NCBI GenBank assembly: GCA_015232735.1
Contig: JADFZC010000019.1
Span: forward strand, 1 to 17,482
Origin: Oligoflexales bacterium
Lineage (GTDB): Bacteria; Bdellovibrionota; Oligoflexia; Oligoflexales; Oligoflexaceae
DNA length: 17,482 bases
Direction: 5' to 3'
In this document: one piece after another, positions 15,901-17,482 of the stretch
Layout of the letters: every line of letters begins with the position of its first letter
How positions within the stretch are numbered: the first letter of the stretch is position 1
Notes under the pieces: model-generated
Databases searched by the model: none
What the model was told of the DNA's origin: nothing
What the model saw: only the letters and a program-made list of their open reading frames with translations
Made by a program: the position numbers and the translations under genes

Positions 15901-16293
15901 TTTGAGGGAAAGACCGCCATAGACGATGTTATTTGTCCTGTCGGATGAAATCTTTCCCGTATCCCAGACATCACCGAGGTCCATCCCAAGCCTTTCCTGG
16001 CTTGATGCCACAATAATCCTGTATGCTGATTGGTACTCGGATCTCCTTTCGGATTCAATCCTGTAGGAGAACCTGGGAAATTTTATGTCCATTCCAAGGG
16101 GATTTTTTACATTCTCCACTTTAAGGCACTGAACCTTCATGGGGAAATCCCAGATATCCAAATTCGGGAAATCCGCGTTGTCTCTTGTCAATTTTATTCC
16201 GTCAGATGGTGAACCGGGATTTTTGGCCTGATGAGTGCCGCATGAAGCAAGAGTGACTGCCAAAAATAAAATAACAGAACCGTCCGTATGCAT
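12985..16293 (-). CDS. GH78 alpha-L-rhamnosidase, lipoprotein
   Basis: The enzyme cleaves terminal alpha-L-rhamnose from plant glycosides or bacterial polysaccharides. The 1102-residue product has a perfect GGAGG six bases before its ATG. A lipobox LASC places a lipidated Cys at 18; Gly follows, so outer-membrane sorting is expected. The n-region (MHTDGS) lacks the usual positive charge. An Fn3-like domain is visible at ~60-170, beta-sandwich rhamnosidase N domains at ~170-560 (RAYVSGLGYYELRINGIKVGD), an (alpha/alpha)6 catalytic domain at ~660-1010, and a C-terminal beta domain. Asp690, Glu695 and Asp702 (TDTPMYEKNGWMGDA) and Glu967 (GNWESWED) match in spacing the Asp567/Glu572/Asp579/Glu841 set I recall for Bacillus RhaB. 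The enzyme therefore looks active. It stands alone, with no sugar transporter or rhamnose catabolic genes nearby. Confidence 0.92.
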   Translation of the reverse strand: MHTDGSVILFLAVTLASCGTHQAKNPGSPSDGIKLTRDNADFPNLDIWDFPMKVQCLKVENVKNPLGMDIKFPRFSYRIESERRSEYQSAYRIIVASSQERLGMDLGDVWDTGKISSDRTNNIVYGGLSLKSETRYFWKVMVWNSHNEPSPWSSESAWFETGFLDRNEWRARWIGWDRGSESGFEMDNAKWIFHPDVNSGGSSLAGRYFFRKKFEVENKGSVRQAIFAGLAVNKFKVHINGIEIARGGWDESTPGGGKAFRFVDFTGHIRKGMNLVAIETVNDQENPTGLMAKIRITHNNGGSITFEGDPSWKTTESPDNDWKSPSYDDSGWQQSVVIGKNGDKPWGRINLPSLKSPAPMFRREFSINKKIIRARAYVSGLGYYELRINGIKVGDRVLDSPLSRYDKGIYYTTYDVTEFLKSGVNCIGLELGRGFYALKVANVWRWEKAVWNSEPKAVVQLNISFEDETDFILASDRSWKVTSGPTISDAIYTGDFYDARLEKSGWDKPFYDDGQWFASSELPPPSQMLAAHMAPAIKVIEDLRPVSLTNPAKGVFVFEMPKISAGWARLSASAEAGTAIKIKYGESLYPDGRVKAENGFIHEPDFQTDNYIFKGGGVEIWEPKFSYKGFLYVEISGFTGKLDEGSLTGRVVHSDVKITGEFASTNELLNRIHRNSVNSMLGNFHGIVTDTPMYEKNGWMGDAGLMVESAIYNFGMQGFFSKWLSDIRDSMAADGTVPVICPASGWGYSHSPEWATAYPFLVWNLYQFYGDTRIMADHYESLKKYIEYEISRLGPDMTSSSTLGDWLAPGHDGVAPEGPKITATSYVYSALVKIAKMAKLTGHPEDEERYLGIAEEVKTALNRGYLDKDNNQYITEKTRDYRQTSSVLPIAFGITPEEKKTDLIKRLVLDIEQRQGHLDTGILGTRYIFPVLSDFGQMETAYRIAVQRSYPSYGYLIDKYNASGNWESWEDNARSRNHHMYGSIDQWFYEYLAGIKPVSPGFKNLVVKPFIPSGLSGAHASVETINGRVGSKWLRNEDGSIELRILLPVNISAEIYVPVMAKGKILESGNAANKARNVTFLRMDGGYAVYGVGSGDYFFHSE

Positions 16294-16319
16294 TTGTATC
16301 CTCCATTAAATTGGACATT

Positions 16320-16337
16320 CACCTGCTAATGCAGGTG
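16320..16337. promoter_or_regulatory. 18-bp perfect palindrome upstream of the rhamnosidase gene
   Basis: CACCTGC-TAAT-GCAGGTG, two 7-base arms around a 4-base centre. It lies 27 bases upstream of the rhamnosidase ATG, close to its Shine-Dalgarno sequence (16300-16304). It could be a regulator operator or an mRNA hairpin that limits translation. It is the best candidate regulatory site for this gene. Confidence 0.4.
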
Positions 16338-16367
16338 GGTTTATTCAGCCGCACCCAAATACATTTG

Positions 16368-16381
16368 CCGGCAGGGGCCGG
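16368..16381. repeat. Short GC hairpin CCGGC-AGGG-GCCGG
   Basis: Five-base arms followed on the plus strand by TTTTAT, so it looks like a small terminator in that direction, but no plus-strand gene ends nearby. On the minus strand it lies in the leader region of the rhamnosidase gene, upstream of the 18-bp palindrome. Confidence 0.3.
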
Positions 16382-16421
16382 TTTTATCTAATCTTTTGGT
16401 ACCCCAATACCATTCACATAT

Positions 16422-16471
16422 TTTTTTCTTTTTTAACGCAGATTATGCAGACTGTGTTAAAAAAGAAAAAA
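16422..16471. repeat. T-rich/A-rich 20-bp inverted repeat after serA
   Basis: The arms at 16422-16441 and 16452-16471 pair over 20 bases with a single G-T position, around a 10-base loop. The stem is two six-T runs against two six-A runs with an AACxCAG core near the loop. It lies about 28 bases beyond the serA stop on the minus strand, where a terminator is expected. Read either way, however, the 5' arm carries the Us and the 3' arm the As, the reverse of a normal intrinsic terminator. Confidence 0.55.
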
Positions 16472-16498
16472 GTGTTCCTTGTCATGTGTAATATTTTT

Positions 16499-17482
16499 TT
16501 AATATAGGACCCTTGTCCTTATGCTGGTCTCAAGTTCATCGACTTTCTTTGCAACCTGATATGCCGCATCCTTTTCCATATCCATTATAAGATATCCTAT
16601 ATGGATATTCGTCGAAAGGTACTGGGCATCGATGTTGACACCAAGATCCGACACTATCTTGTTTATGTCCTTAAGCACTCCGGGTACATTGTAGTGAACG
16701 TTCAAAAGCCTGTGTGCGTCCTTGTTAAGAACCGGTAGATCCACGACCGGGAAATTCACCGAACTTCTTGTATTGCCCAGGCGAAGAAAGCTGATGAAGC
16801 TCTGAGCCACCTCCGCTCCTATGTCCTCCTGGGCCTCCTCTGTGCTTCCGCCTATGTGCGGAGTGAGTATCACGTTTTTAAGATTTTGCAGTTCCGACTT
16901 GAACGACTCCTTGTTCGAGCTTGGTTCCGAAGGAAAAACATCGATAGCGGCCCCGCCAAGGTGGGCGGATTTGATTGCCTCTGCAAGGGCCGAGATGTTC
17001 ACAACCGACCCTCTGCTTGCATTGATAAGAAAAGCCCCTTTCTTCATTGCGGATATTTCCGGGGCTGAAATCATGTTCCTTGTGGCGTTATTTTCGGGGA
17101 CGTGAAGGCTTATAAACTCCGATTTTTGCAGAAGATCAATTATGCTTCCGCAACGGCGGGCATTTCCAAGGGGGAGCTTTTTTATTATGTCATAGAAAAG
17201 CACCCTCATCCCAATGGCTTCCGCCATAATGCTTACCTGGCTTCCGATATGGCCGTACCCGATGATCCCAAGGGTTTTCCCCCTTACCTCATGGGATCCC
17301 TCGGCGCTCTTAAGCCATATCCCCTGATGAGCCTGCATACTCCTGTCGCCAAGCTGTCTGCTCAGTGAAATTATTTCGGCAATTACAAGTTCAGCAACGC
17401 TCCGTGTATTGCTAAAAGGTGCATTGAAAACCGGTATCCCGTTCGCTGTTGCCGATTCAAGATCAATCTGGTCTGTTCCGAT
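16499..17482 (-). CDS. serA: D-3-phosphoglycerate dehydrogenase, C-terminal part (5' end outside window)
   Basis: SerA oxidises 3-phosphoglycerate to 3-phosphohydroxypyruvate with NAD, the first step of serine synthesis in the cytoplasm. The frame is open to the right edge (IGTDQIDLESATANGIPVFN...), so about 327 residues are visible and roughly 80 are missing compared with the ~410-residue E. coli type. Seen are: the hinge helix SVAELVIAEIISLSRQ; the Rossmann motif GIIGYGHIGSQV with a downstream Asp (FYDI); NASRGSVV with the substrate Arg; the catalytic His in LTPHIGGSTEEAQ; and a C-terminal ACT domain (VHYNVPGVLKDINKIVSDLGVN, with NIDAQYLST and ending TRVLY). The ACT domain in E. coli SerA binds serine for feedback inhibition, so the same control is likely here. 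It ends about 28 bases before the T/A-rich hairpin. Confidence 0.93.
   Translation of the reverse strand: MGTDQIDLESATANGIPVFNAPFSNTRSVAELVIAEIISLSRQLGDRSMQAHQGIWLKSAEGSHEVRGKTLGIIGYGHIGSQVSIMAEAIGMRVLFYDIIKKLPLGNARRCGSIIDLLQKSEFISLHVPENNATRNMISAPEISAMKKGAFLINASRGSVVNISALAEAIKSAHLGGAAIDVFPSEPSSNKESFKSELQNLKNVILTPHIGGSTEEAQEDIGAEVAQSFISFLRLGNTRSSVNFPVVDLPVLNKDAHRLLNVHYNVPGVLKDINKIVSDLGVNIDAQYLSTNIHIGYLIMDMEKDAAYQVAKKVDELETSIRTRVLY

Noticed and set aside
1..17482. tRNA, rRNA, riboswitch, toxin-antitoxin, phage or restriction genes
   Set aside because: I looked for these on both strands by eye and saw no supporting sequence; a covariance-model scan would be the proper test for RNAs.

Overview
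The window is moderate-GC bacterial DNA with a Gram-negative character: one gene encodes a lipoprotein with a classical lipobox, and there is a two-membrane style sensor. The CheA, CheW, TPR and pseudo-receiver proteins, the frequent TTG starts and the general style suggest a Desulfobacterota (deltaproteobacterial) organism. That assignment is inference from recalled family resemblance, not from a search.

Layout. Bases 2-349 (+) are the C-terminal end of a TPR protein. Bases 343-2797 (-) hold an unrecognised exported protein and an unrecognised polytopic membrane protein. Bases 2798-3166 are AT-rich and carry a possible promoter for a small hypothetical gene (3167-3604, +). Bases 3879-5832 (+) encode a two-TM sensor whose C-terminal half looks like a decayed histidine kinase; its first TM segment is separated from the rest by one extra T in a nine-T run. 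Bases 5845-5978 are a MITE-like element: 22-bp perfect terminal inverted repeats flanked by a 6-bp direct repeat, inserted exactly at the 3' end of the next gene. Bases 5976-7319 (-) encode a degenerate receiver fused to TPR repeats, followed (7440-8726, -) by a pabB-type chorismate enzyme. Bases 8947-12352 (+) encode a very long CheA whose N-terminal ~83 residues are out of frame with the rest, again by one extra T. This CheA carries a striking 28-residue tandem repeat ahead of its Hpt domain. A cheW (12368-12940, +) follows in the same operon. Bases 12985-16293 (-) encode a GH78 alpha-L-rhamnosidase lipoprotein, and 16499-17482 (-) is the C-terminal part of serA, running off the window.

How it fits together. 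CheA and CheW form the core of a chemosensory pathway. No receptor, CheR, CheB or CheY is present, so partners must lie elsewhere. The TPR/pseudo-receiver protein and the kinase-like sensor are plausible signalling accessories, but nothing in the sequence ties them directly to CheA. pabB (folate), serA (serine) and the rhamnosidase look like unrelated neighbours.

The most interesting points are the FliM-like repeat array in CheA, the MITE-like element at a stop codon, and the two single-T frame disruptions. The latter could be sequencing errors, real mutations or slippage sites.
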